Of a DNA stretch of 64,000 nt, positions 1 through 9,227 are shown piece by piece. A program made the position numbers and the translations under genes. Every line of letters starts with the position of its first letter. The first letter of the stretch is position 1. The DNA is from Branchinecta lynchi. Its lineage: Eukaryota > Arthropoda > Branchiopoda > Anostraca > Branchinectidae. The notes under the pieces are model-generated. The model saw only the letters and a program-made list of their open reading frames with translations. It made no database searches and was not told the DNA's origin. Location of the stretch: positions 1,746,001-1,810,000 of the forward strand of contig JAKZAP010000013.1 in NCBI GenBank assembly GCA_023053575.1, read 5' to 3'.

Positions 1-587
1 TGGGTCTTCCATCCGTGAGGTTCATAGAGTTTTCTACCTCTTCCAGATTCGACTCGGTCGTCGATGACGAAGTAACATACGATCTCGTCTCGGCTATCGC
101 TGACATCGAGAAAGGAGTGCGCAAAGAACCCACCCTCCTCAACATTTATCATTAGGTGCACAAAACCGTAGGTCAGTTGGGAAAACAGCACTGACTGGGA
201 AGAGGTTGTCACACTCCCAGAAGTTTGATAACGTGTAACACATGGGTGCGCATACTTGTGCTAATTTTGCTGATGGATGCCAACACTATTTTGATATGAC
301 CCATTAATTATTATGTTTTGCGAAAAGATAAAGGGTCGTACCATGAACATTCTTGGCAACCGTCATAACATGTAACATATATGTTACGACACTCCGGACA
401 GTGCTGGAAGCGAGTGATCTTGGAAGGAGGGATGTTGCTATTCAGAGCAATGATGACTGTACGGAATATCTTAGAGAATATATGACACGCAGTGTGTTTA
501 GCACCGAGTATAATAGATATTATGTTTTAGTGTGTTTTAGCACTAATAAAAATTATCCCCTCCGAGTTTCGATTATTGCTCCCGGAT
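1..587. other. No gene recognised
   Basis: Downstream flank of the SLCO gene. Open frames here are short, show no family motif and no convincing coding bias. I see no RNA gene or terminal repeats before the foldback element that starts near 588. Confidence 0.5.
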
Positions 588-868
588 CATTTGACAGAGC
601 TAAGCGGAAACGTCAGCTTAATTTTATCAGAGCTATATTTTGGCTCTTCTTGGCAACGGTCCTCTTCAGGGTGAAAGCCGCTCAAGTTGGAAAAAAGATC
701 TTGTGGGATAATCATTCTTTCGTTTTTCCGCCTTGGGCGCCTTTGAGCTTGAAGAGGACCCTTGCCAAGAAGGTCCGAAATATAGCTCTAATAAAATTAA
801 GCTGACGCATCCGTTTTGCTCTGTCAAACATGATTAGCATTCAGCTTGGGCTGAAGGAATATTTATCC
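588..868. repeat. Foldback element FB1 carrying two inverted hammerhead-like motifs
   Basis: The left arm (588-690) begins TTTGACAGAGC and the right arm (740-830) ends GCTCTGTCAAA. Each arm contains a CTGAAGA-like box, a GGACC/GGTCC hairpin and a GAAA-like box. After the right arm comes a short extension (CAGCTTGGGCTGAAGGAAT) that also follows FB3 and, inverted, precedes FB4, so the family is directional despite its symmetric arms. No protein is encoded. Confidence 0.6.
745..788 (+). ncRNA. Degenerate hammerhead ribozyme-like motif
   Basis: Order seen: GAGC, TTGAAGA (consensus CUGANGA, first base changed), a stem II closed by GGACC and GGTCC, GAAA, TATA, then GCTC. GAGC can pair with GCTC as stem I, and AUA fits the NUH cleavage-site rule. 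The altered C of the CUGANGA box suggests weak or no activity. The left-arm partner (about 631-672, minus strand) has CTGAAGA but has lost the GAAA box. Confidence 0.4.
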
Positions 869-1005
869 TGCATAGTATCTTTGTAATTCCTTCTCATCCA
901 GTCGGGTTTCATTTTTGTCCAGTGATCTCCTATGGCGCTAACAGCACGCACCTTACACAAGGACTCAATAGTTGCTTTTTTGCACATAACATGGTATCTG
1001 ATATA

Positions 1006-1600
1006 TGGTTGCTCTGCAAAAACGAGAATTGCCGAAATTGCGCTTTTTGAAGTCACCCCAAAAGAAAAACTGATATTCAGTCACATCACTAAGTGCCAAA
1101 CTTCTTTCCCACCAATTTGATAAAAATTGATGAAAGTGAGACGACTTTTCCAGATACCACGATCAGTTCGGACCGTGGTACCTGATATTCAGATACCAAG
1201 ATAACTGCAAAAACTCCTTTTGATCATGGTATCAGATACCACGATAACTGCAAAAACGACTTTAGACCGTGGTATCAGATACCACCCGATGAAAAATTTG
1301 TAGTCTGCGTAGTAGTACGAAAACGTTGCATGTAATACTATGTAATAGCAAAGAATACTATCATTTAATGTGCCCCAGACTGGTCCAATATTATGTAGTA
1401 GTATCCTGTAGCATCCTTTCTTGCCATAGTAGCTTCCAGTCTTACTAATAGTAGCATATAGTAGTATGCTGTAACACGGTAGACTTGAAGTAGAAGTATG
1501 TAGTAGCATCGTTAGTACTGCATACTATTTTTTCGTACTACTTCATAGTACTATTTTGAGGTAAATTTTTCATCGGGCATGGTATCTGCAGACAACTAAT
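1006..1600. repeat. GATACCAC-family MITE copy P1 (split by Z1)
   Basis: Shares the block GTTGCTCTGCAAAAACGA, the following TTGCCGAAATTGCGCTTTT and several GGTATCAGATACCAC palindromes with copies near 26291-26649 and 58300-58985. Another small element (1285-1577) is inserted inside one of the GATACCA palindromes. Non-coding; the ORFs across it are incidental. Confidence 0.5.
1285..1577. mobile_element. MITE Z1
   Basis: About 293 bp bounded by inverted ends CCCGATGAAAAATTT and AAATTTTTCATCGGG. The interior is rich in TAGTAGTA and GTAATACTA words. A second copy lies at 52264-52664. It interrupts a GATACCAC-family repeat, so it is the younger of the two. Confidence 0.6.
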
Positions 1601-2149
1601 GTTTTAGCTCACTCTAAGCAAGAACAAATAAGCACCAGAACATCCGTCTCCCAATCTCTGTAATACGACCATGCGGAGTCAAATATATTCTCGATACCCT
1701 GTCCGACGCAAACGAGCAGAGGGTAGGAGCTACGAGGAACATCACCATTACCTCTACGAACAGCTATATCGCAGTAAAGCCTGAAGGAAGAAACTTCCAA
1801 AGTAAAAGCGGATTGGTTGTCTGGACGAGCTGCAGAGCGGGTAAGGCAGCAACAAAACTCAGCAAATACCTCCCGCTCAGCTCAGTTTTGTCGGGTTATC
1901 CATAACCGCTGCATGGGACCAAAGACGGAGGTTCTATTGGCTTATTAGTTCTTGCTCTCAGTTTAGCAGAACTGAAAGAAACCTCCTGGGGTAGATTATG
2001 CAGATTGGAGATAAGCCTACTGGCTGCGAATCATATTCGATGGCCGCTAAATGGATGGCTGAGGCCTGAGATTGCCATGCCTTCTGTTAGGCCTTATGGT
2101 GGGGCCATAGTTAGTTAACAGTGTCAATTTTTGTACGAATAAAATTAAA

Positions 2150-2750
2150 TGAACCTGCATTTGAAGATTTATTATAGCGATATTTCGGCTTTTCTGTGAA
2201 AGGTCTTCTTCAAGCAGTAGGCAGAAGCGAGAACGTAATGGCGATCACTGAATACGAGTTCTTATTTCTACAAGGGGCCCACAAATTTCCTGTAATGACT
2301 CGCAATTCAGGGGGCTTGTCAGTAAGATTTCTGATGCGCTCTTGACCGAGCGTCAAATAGTTCGAGAAATACCCACGGGGATAAAATACCGCACTATCCA
2401 GATAGACAAAATTTTTTCGCAGCTTTTGTGCTGAACTAGGAATATGTCTCTGTAATGGAAGAGTATCCTGGATCTTTTGTCCTAGCTTAGGTACCTGGTG
2501 GCATGCTGAATAGTCCTGACTTGCGTCAACAAATTTTGTCTATCTGAGCAAGAACGCCGATTCGACCCAAGCGGAATTTATGGAAACTAGGTGAGGCTCG
2601 GGTAACATAGCAACATAGAAGCATAGGAAATGACAAGCCCCCTGAATGGCGAGTCGTTACAGGAAACTTATGGGTCCCTGTTTCTATCTTGAAGAGGGCT
2701 CCTGCCAAGAACGTCTGAAATATCGCTAAAAGATATTTTAGCTTATTTTT
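2150..2750. repeat. Foldback element FB2, long arms
   Basis: Inverted arms share a block near 2276-2320 with its reverse complement near 2635-2690 (AGGGGGCTTGTCA / TGACAAGCCCCCT). They also share outer blocks containing TTGAAGA, GCCGAAATATCGC and related words of the hammerhead-like foldback family. It is diverged relative to FB3. Confidence 0.5.
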
Positions 2751-3289
2751 CTGTTAAGCGCCATCTAACGTGGAGATATCTAAATCATTCTTGTCAAAAG
2801 TGTGGCTAAGAAAAAGAAGCTTTTAGACATAAAACTGAGAATCCTTTTTGTACAGGGCGGTAAGGACGAAAGCCTGAAAATCTATTTATTGAGATTTTGT
2901 CTCAGTTTAATTATTATTTTCGGGTAATTGAAATTACCGACCAAAAATAGACAAATCGGCGTTTCCGCGAGTCTCAACTTGTGGGTCGACTGTGTGGCAC
3001 ACAATACTCTATATGACTAAGTCCAAAACACGCCAGTGATCCTCAGGAAGAAGGAGTAAGTGTGTCCGTACGACTCAAACTCAACGACTCAAATCCTGTG
3101 ACAATCAATCACCGCGATAGTGTGACACCACTTCTGCCTTTCTTCCGCTAGCTACCCGGAGAGGCCGGAGATTTTGTATTGGCAAGGAGAGATAGTTATT
3201 AAGAGTATTGTGTTTCCGCGACTAACACTCGGGAAGTGTGTGGCACACAACTGTGTCGCAGGAAAACGCCCGAAAAAGTTAGTTCTTAT

Positions 3290-3835
3290 TCCGAGCTACA
3301 GCCTTATTTTGCTAGCTTATCTCACATACGTCCGTCCAGTTCATGAATATGCAAGCCCACTGTGGGGACCTGCAGCACTACGTACTGTATACCTCATCCA
3401 AGAACTTGAGTCGGTGCAAAAGCGGGCTTTGTTCATTATTATTCGCGATCGACAGCTATCTTATGGTGAAGCGCTTGCTAAACTCATCTCCCCACGTTGG
3501 CCCAAAGATACGAGCAGGTTATCCTGAGGTTTGGGAAGTTTCTTCTCTCCAAACCCCAGCATCGAGACATCTTACCACCCACTGCACCGCCCAACAACCG
3601 TACGCGTCACCAAAATAAACTGGTTCCAGTAGCTTCGCGAACGAACCGCCACGCAAATTCGTTTGTACCTTTATTTTTACGGATTTGTTAAACAAAGACG
3701 AGTGATATTTTCTTTTTCTTTTCTCCTTATTTTTTTTTTCGTGTTAGTTTGTTATTTAGTATAGTGAAGCAACACAAATTAGCTGTTAGCTACGATGTTG
3801 TATTAAATAAACCTATCTCTCTCTCTCTCTCTCTT
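3290..3835 (+). pseudogene. LINE 3' fragment (reverse transcriptase C-terminal region plus tail)
   Basis: The frame at 3300-3500 encodes a stretch with YVRPVHEYASPLWGP followed by LESVQKRALFIII, the pattern typical of the region after the RT domain in jockey/CR1-type LINEs. The reading then continues in another frame (3497-3691, with RTNRHANSFVPLFLR). So there is at least one frameshift, and the 5' part of the element is missing. The 3' end has AATAAA followed by a (TC)n run at about 3815-3833, a plausible LINE tail. This is a dead, 5'-truncated copy; the clade assignment is tentative. Confidence 0.7.
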
Positions 3836-4815
3836 AAAAAGACCCTGGCCAAGTAAGACTGAAATAATCTCATCTGAAAATTAGGTTTAGCGCCATCTAA
3901 CATCGAGTTAATCATTGCATGTTCTCTGAGTGACCGACAAAACATGAACCTTTGCTCCAGCAGGGATAATAACTTATTGTTGCGTTTTTTATCTGAATTC
4001 TCACTTCTCCGTTCTAGCTTCTGAATTCTCGATTCTCGTACAAATTACCGTTTTTGCTGCTCTGGCTTCTTCATTCTTGCTTTTAACAAAAACACTAATT
4101 TGGCAGCTCGTCCGCAACCCGGTAGATGTGTTTATGCATATTGAACACCCGCACTCTGTTGACCAATCACGGAGGAGAACGGAGAGAGGAGAATCGAGAA
4201 TTCACCATCGGAGCAACTTCTCGCTTCTGCAGAATCGCGAGGCTTTCCCCGTTCTCGTTTCTGACAAAAATGCAAGAAATGGAGAATTCGCTTCATCTGA
4301 ACAGTCGAAAAACGCGAAATATGAGAATTGCGAGGAGAATCGCAAGGAGAATTCGGATCAAAAACGCAACTAATATAAGATTTAAGTTTAAACTTTTTGC
4401 TGTGGATGAATCCTAGTGTCGGTATTTATCACTTTCATGCGGAGCATGTCAATAAACAAGTCTGACGTCAGAAAATACGTTTTATGTACAAGAATACTCT
4501 AATACAAATATCCGCAGTATGTGAAATTGAATGGACTAGAAAATAAACATCACTAGACCCTTTCCAAACCAGCGTTCTAAATGTAGTTTTCTAGGATTTC
4601 TCAAGCCTCTCACAAAAATACACATTTCTTTCGAGTCTAAGAGCCGGATGACACTAGGCTCAAAACGGCGCAGATTTTCAACTAAAAGTAGACTCGTTTT
4701 CGACAGGGAAATTTGCGTGTTTCTCTGATTAGCTCTTTTTTGGCCTAGTGTGAGATAGCATATAGTCACAAGTATTCTGTCCTTTGGTTTGAATAAAGTA
4801 CAATACTACTCCACA
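3836..4815. other. Unassigned region
   Basis: Starts with a diverged piece related to the foldback family (GACCCTGGCCAAG near 3841). It then has purine-rich sequence full of GAGAATCG words (4150-4370) that opens two overlapping frames without recognisable motifs. Nothing else seen. Confidence 0.4.
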
Positions 4816-4967
4816 AGGTCGTATCCAGGGGGGGGGGGCTAGGGGGGGATCCCCCCCTCCCCCACCGAAAATGCAAAAACAATATTTTTTATAGTTTTTT
4901 TTTACTTTTTTGTCCGACCCGCAGGCCCCCCCCCCCCCCCGAAATAAACTCCTGGATACGGGCCTGC
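4816..4967. mobile_element. Short MITE with GTATCCAGG ends
   Basis: Inverted ends GTCGTATCCAGGGGG and CCTGGATACGGGCC bound about 150 bp with long G and C homopolymers. Non-coding. No clear target duplication. Confidence 0.45.
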
Positions 4968-5046
4968 TACTCCGCAGCAGGAAGTCCGTCTCTCCACTCT
5001 CGCAATGCCTCCTTGCTCTAACTGCTCGATTCCCGACAAAAACTAC

Positions 5047-5325
5047 GAGCGTGTTCCGCCCTACGTACCGTAGTTACTACGGTACGTAGGGTGCGTACGG
5101 TACTACTATTTTCCAGCAGAATATCGTGCCAAGGGCAAATCCGACAAATCACGTGACAGAGATGCATAGTTACCACCTTACTGTGCTCCCGAGCATGGTA
5201 AGCAAATAGTTACTATTGGTTACTATTTCAAGAAGGTTGGAAGGGGTCAGCGCAGTAACTATTTACGAGGTTGGAACGAAAATAGTAACTAAAAGTTACC
5301 AGTGTTAGAGGGGTGGAACACGCTC
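5047..5325. mobile_element. MITE V1
   Basis: Ends GAGCGTGTTCCGCCCT and AGGGGTGGAACACGCTC are inverted repeats. The interior has CCGTAGTTACTACG, AGCAAATAGTTACTATT and GCATGGTAAGC blocks shared with copies at 26730, 30209 and 62767. Confidence 0.6.
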
Positions 5326-6064
5326 GACGCATTCACTGTGCCGGAAACTTCTGCATTTGCTGTGTTTTAAATCGAATTTTTGTTGGCCGTTGGCTTGACC
5401 GGTTGCTTAATTTCCGTTGTCAAATGCCGTTGAAGTTCAACGTTTGCTTGGTGAGTGTTTTTCCGACTCCGACGATCCTTACCACGTCGCAGGTTCATCT
5501 AGCGGGCGAAATTTGAACTTACTAGCTTAGCAAGTTCGACGTTCAAAGTCTGAAGCAATGTAAGAAACATATAACTAATTATGGACGATGAAGATACAGA
5601 TATTGGAATTTATCCATTAGACAAAAAAGATTACTTCAAAAAGACAAGACCAGATTTAGGGTCAAATACTGAAGTTGTTTTTTTGCTGAAACTTAACGCT
5701 AACGACGACAAGGGAACAGCGAATGAAAAACGGTATTCAAGAAGTGACCTTCGGGATTGAAGGTCACTTCAAACTTCGACCAAAAACGCAGCTATTGACA
5801 CATATCTGCAACTTTCAAAACACGAGCCCTACGGTCCTTTCCAAACAAATGGTGGACAAGCTATCGGTTTCAAGGACCGTTTGGTATTTACTGAATACGA
5901 TCGCGGATTGTTTGCTTGGCTCCGTGGACGAGAGACACAGATCCTTGTCATTATCCTCTTTTGGATCCACTTTACAACATACACCGAGGATGGACTCCAC
6001 ACATCATCACTGCCAATTCTGTATTCATGGCTTCTAAAAGACCGTGGGAACTCCTCGTCCGAAC
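5326..6064. other. Region downstream of the SLCO stop codon (3' UTR and beyond)
   Basis: Read on the minus strand this should hold the 3' UTR of the transporter; I could not place a poly(A) signal confidently. On the plus strand a 57-codon ORF (5581-5754, starting MDDEDTDIGIYPL) has no recognisable motif. Other frames here are shadows of the last exon. Confidence 0.4.
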
Positions 6065-6224
6065 TCAGTCCACTGTCAGTGCAGGGTTGTCGTAGATCTC
6101 CTTCTCCAAGTCCGTCATCGCTGGAGTATCTTGTGCGGGGGTTGGCGGTCTGTACATAAGGGCGGCGACGACGAAGCATGTGATAGAGAGCCCCTTCATA
6201 ATGAGGCTAATGGTAACCATATTC
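6065..6224 (-). CDS. SLCO: SLCO last coding exon: final membrane segment and cytoplasmic tail
   Basis: Acceptor TTTCCAG precedes the exon, and its first G completes a codon started in the previous exon. It encodes NMVTISLIMKGLSITCFVVA, the last hydrophobic segment, then a short charged tail (TDLEKEIYDNPALTVD) and TGA at 6065-6067. A longer frame continuing on the other side of the acceptor is intron read-through. Confidence 0.85.
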
Positions 6225-6554
6225 CTGGAAACAAAGAAAACAATAATATAATAATAATAATATATTCGCAAATTGGATGGCAGGCGGTTAAGCTTCTACA
6301 AAATTCTTAGTTTACATTTCTTCTAAATTTGCACAAGGAGAAAATGTCACTTGAATCGAAAAATGCATTACATGGATCAAGAGCGTGAGCACGGGATCTG
6401 GCAATGACTGGAAATCTGCTAAATCCATTTGTCTGGATGAAGAAGTCCAACAAATATTTCGTTTGGGATCCCATCAAAACCTTCGGTCTTGCGGGAAGTT
6501 GGAGCAGACAGCGGTCAGATATAGTTCCCGGGTGGAAATAATTGTATTATGGGA

Positions 6555-7040
6555 CATTTTTTCAATCGTAAGCAATTGAAAACAATTGGAAACGATCGTA
6601 AACAATTGTTTTTTCCGAATAGAAACAGTTGTTTACGATTGGAAACAGTTGTTTCCAATTGTTTCCAATCGTTTGCGAGTGTAAACAGTTGTTAACGATT
6701 GTAATTTTACGATTGAAAACAGTTGTTTACGATTGGAAAAAGTTGTTTACGATTGGAAACAGTTGTTTGCGACTGTAAACAGTTGTTTACGATTGTAAAT
6801 AGTTGTTTACGATTTTAAATAGTTGTTTACGATTGTAAAAAGTTGTTTCCGATTGTAAATGGTTGTTTCCGATTGTTTCCAATCGCTTACGGTTGTATAG
6901 AGTTGTTAACGATTGTTTTTTTTACGATTGAAAACGGTTGTTTACGATTCAACACAGTAGTTTACGATTGCCAACAGTTGTTTCCGACTGTTTGCAATCG
7001 TTTGCGATCGTAAACAATGGAAATAACTGTTTACATTCGT
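6555..7040. repeat. Minisatellite, ~20-bp quasi-palindromic unit
   Basis: More than twenty imperfect copies of a unit like GTTGTTTACGATTGTAAACA; many copies are near-palindromic (TGTTTAC/GTAAACA). It fills most of the last SLCO intron (6225-7224). Degenerate and non-coding. Confidence 0.75.
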
Positions 7041-7224
7041 AAACATTTTGCGCCAACAGAGTAATAACCGATATCACTCAATTATTATTTGGTGTCAATG
7101 AAATGTTAGCTGTCGTCAATGAAAAGTTATTTCCAAATGTCTCATTTTGAACCTCCATACCTGGATCTCCTACGCTTATGCTTTATCACACTTTACACAC
7201 ACTCCGGCCGGTAGTTTTACTTAC

Positions 7225-7404
7225 GTTGCAAGTCCTGCATTGTCATAAATAAGGCAGCCCTCCCCGTCACATCCGGTTTCGGCAAGGATACAAGCAGTAT
7301 CAATTACGCTGCCATAGATGATTGGTCCTGGGATCGAGCCCAGCAGTCGGATGATAATCCACTGGATTCCGAGAGCAAAACTTCTCTGGTCACCTGTGAC
7401 GCAC
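7225..7404 (-). CDS. SLCO: SLCO exon: tenth/eleventh membrane segment region
   Basis: Acceptor TGCTAG, donor GTAAGT. It begins CVTGDQRSFALGIQW and continues RLLGSIPGPIIYGSVID, then a Cys-rich extracellular stretch (CILAETGCDGEGCLIYDN). The RSFALGIQ and GSIPGPI motifs are hallmarks of OATP carriers. The phase joins the previous exon (CG + G) and the last exon (AC + G). Polinton A begins only 58 bp upstream of this exon's acceptor side (7462). Confidence 0.9.
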
Positions 7405-7455
7405 CTAGCAGGAGAATGTGGTTAAAATGATTGAACAACAGCTCTCAAGTTATTG

Positions 7456-7461
7456 AACTGT
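7456..7461. repeat. Target-site duplication of Polinton A, left copy (aactgt)
   Basis: Identical to 20986-20991. Six base pairs is the length expected for Polinton/Maverick integration. Confidence 0.9.
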
Positions 7462-8045
7462 AGTAGTTATATAAACCGGGTTCTGGCTCACCCTCCCCCC
7501 AATTTCAAAACCCCATTTTAACATCAATTTCTTAAATTTTAACATCCTTTTTACCAAATTATCCCCCTTTTTAAGAACATTTTTATTTTCTTACTTCCAA
7601 AATAAAGGATACAAGAAATGAGAATATTACCCTTTACTACATATAAAATACTACAATATACTACTACTTCTTTTTTTTACATTTTTCATTTTTTATTCAA
7701 ATATTACTGAGTAAACAGTTCTAAATCCACATATGTTTCTTTGTTCTTGTTTTCGCGTACAATAGGCTGCAAAACTAGATTTTTCTTTAAAAGTAATTCA
7801 TTAGCAATGGCATTATATTTCTGAGTTATAAACAAATCACATGGTTTGTCATTATGATTAATAACTACAACCAACTTATCACCATATTTTGTCTTAGCAA
7901 TTCTCATTTTAACAATAGTATATTTCAATCCTAACACTAGTTCTTCTTTCCTGATTGTCTCATTGTATTTATTCATTCTGATTGTATTCAAGACTTCCTT
8001 TGTGGACTCCATTTATTAGGGGATGATTTTATTAAATAAAAATCC
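7462..8045. repeat. Polinton A left terminal inverted repeat
   Basis: Matches 20401-20985 inverted, with a few substitutions (e.g. AATAGGCTGC against AATCGGTTGC). It contains a whole 102-codon ORF with its TAATAAATG start motif. The match ends at AAATCC; inside it the two ends diverge. Confidence 0.9.
7704..8012 (-). CDS. TIR-encoded 102-residue protein (left copy in A)
   Basis: The protein is identical to the one at 20434-20742 and differs by two residues from the copies in Polinton B (T31A, N90K). No signal peptide or membrane segment. The central part (VLGLKYTIVKMRIAKTKYG then KLVVVINHNDK) reads as alternating beta-strand pattern around TKYGDKLVV. It resembles small Polinton-associated proteins that I would guess adopt an OB-like single-strand DNA-binding fold; that is inference, not shown. 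It starts at a TAATAAATG motif. Carrying the gene in the TIR gives each element two copies, each reading outward. Confidence 0.75.
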   Translation of the reverse strand: MESTKEVLNTIRMNKYNETIRKEELVLGLKYTIVKMRIAKTKYGDKLVVVINHNDKPCDLFITQKYNAIANELLLKKNLVLQPIVRENKNKETYVDLELFTQ

Positions 8046-8169
8046 CAATCGCTTTGAAACATCTGGTAATAGAAACCAACCACGTTTATCATATAAATGC
8101 GATAGATACAAACGCAGTACTGAGTTTGCATGATGATATGATGATTACCGATTTTGAACTTTATAAAAT

Positions 8170-8413
8170 ATTTTTGCAAAACCCCACACCCCCAGACTTT
8201 GAAAATTAAGAGGTGTGATGTTGGTACACCCCGATTGGTGTAGTGTTTGTGGTGATGTGGCCTTAGTCTGGGGGGCCCTGAACGGGGAACCCGCAAGTTT
8301 TTATTACCATCCCACTATCGACAAACAGAAACTGCGGTCAGTGGGATTCGAAGGTCTGAATGGTGATGAGTCAACGTTCGGCCGAGCGTTGAGCCACTAC
8401 ACCAAGGGTCCTT
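8170..8413 (-). mobile_element. tRNA-derived SINE in Polinton A
   Basis: On the minus strand the head has an A box (TGGTGTAGTGG) and a B box (CCTTCGAATCC). The 3' part ends near CCCCAGACTTTGAAAA and TTTTGCAAAA. No acceptor stem closes, so it is a SINE and not a tRNA gene. It sits between the TIR and the membrane-protein gene. The adjoining 8046-8169 and 8414-8584 show nothing else recognisable. Confidence 0.65.
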
Positions 8414-8584
8414 GTTCAATTCGCACAAGTTTCCGAGTTAAGATGAGATTGTGTTAGTCACGCCGGAGACTGTAATTACATCCCAAATTGGCGGCGAGAC
8501 CTTTGAATGACGCAGCTCATTAATGCGCGTATGAAATAAAGATCTGTTTGACAGTTAGGAAACAATATTCAGTATAGCAATAGA

Positions 8585-9004
8585 CTATATGTTTGGTAAT
8601 TTCTCTTGACTTTTTATAGATTTATTACAATATTTATAGCCATTCAGACGGACTTGTTTCATGTATTTTTCGCGAGGAAAAAATCGAAAGGTTTTACGCA
8701 TCTCTGTTTCTCTCTGAATTACCTCCTCAATTGTTAATTGTCCGCATTTTAGCATTGAGAACAACTCAGTATAAAAATTGTAATTTGTCCTAAATTCTGC
8801 TTTTCTATCAGCAATGCTTAACTGCTTTTCAATTATTTCGATGATAACAGCACCCAAACTTAAAGAAGCTAAAGGTAGCACTAGAAACGCAGACATTCCT
8901 GCTGCCGAAAAGAGGAATTTGGATACAAGTAAGCTATTACTTATATGATTGTAGTACTTGTAACTGCGACGGTAAACATACATTTTCTTTTCTAATTCTT
9001 CCAT
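8585..9004 (-). CDS. Small membrane protein, divergent to the polymerase
   Basis: 139 residues. A Tyr/Arg/Lys-rich N-terminus (1-22) is followed by a long hydrophobic stretch at about 23-57 (LLVSKFLFSAAG ... LVLPLASLSLGAVIIEII), long enough for a membrane hairpin. A helical charged C-terminus ends in Lys. It is transcribed away from pPolB, with the ATG in a TAATAAATG context. The ortholog in Polinton B (49107-49529) is intact with several substitutions, which argues for coding constraint. Function unknown; a membrane-active virion or lysis role is a guess only. Confidence 0.75.
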   Translation of the reverse strand: MEELEKKMYVYRRSYKYYNHISNSLLVSKFLFSAAGMSAFLVLPLASLSLGAVIIEIIEKQLSIADRKAEFRTNYNFYTELFSMLKCGQLTIEEVIQRETEMRKTFRFFPREKYMKQVRLNGYKYCNKSIKSQEKLPNI

Positions 9005-9227
9005 TTATTATGTAATAAAATTGTTTCAGAAATTATTTGATTGAATGAAAGGTTCGCGATTCGGAACACATCCGCCACCTGCTAAACTGTATGGAATCTT
9101 TCTTGATTGATTGGAGAGAATATAGACAGCGCTTGCTCTGTGAAACGCATACTGAAACCAGTGCTTTTCTTTACGGCTGAGAAAACGCAGACTGGGAAAT
9201 TTATTAATAAAAATATTCCCCTATTAA
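9005..9227. promoter_or_regulatory. Divergent intergenic region of Polinton A
   Basis: Separates the membrane-protein gene (minus) from pPolB (plus). Both starts carry the TAAATG-type motif (AATAAATGGAAG; CTATTAAATGATG) preceded by T/A-rich tracts. Copy B keeps the same layout at 48882-49106. A shared control region is inferred. Confidence 0.45.

Noticed and set aside
353..805. 150-codon plus-strand frame near the window start
   Set aside because: It runs through foldback element FB1, and its codon use and composition look random.
5829..6179. Longer minus-strand frame overlapping the SLCO last exon (116 residues)
   Set aside because: It is out of register with the exon chain; the phase-compatible frame ends at 6065 with a proper membrane segment.
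8215..8457. Possible tRNA gene
   Set aside because: A and B boxes are present but acceptor and anticodon arms do not pair. The 3' extension and a related copy elsewhere mark it as a SINE.
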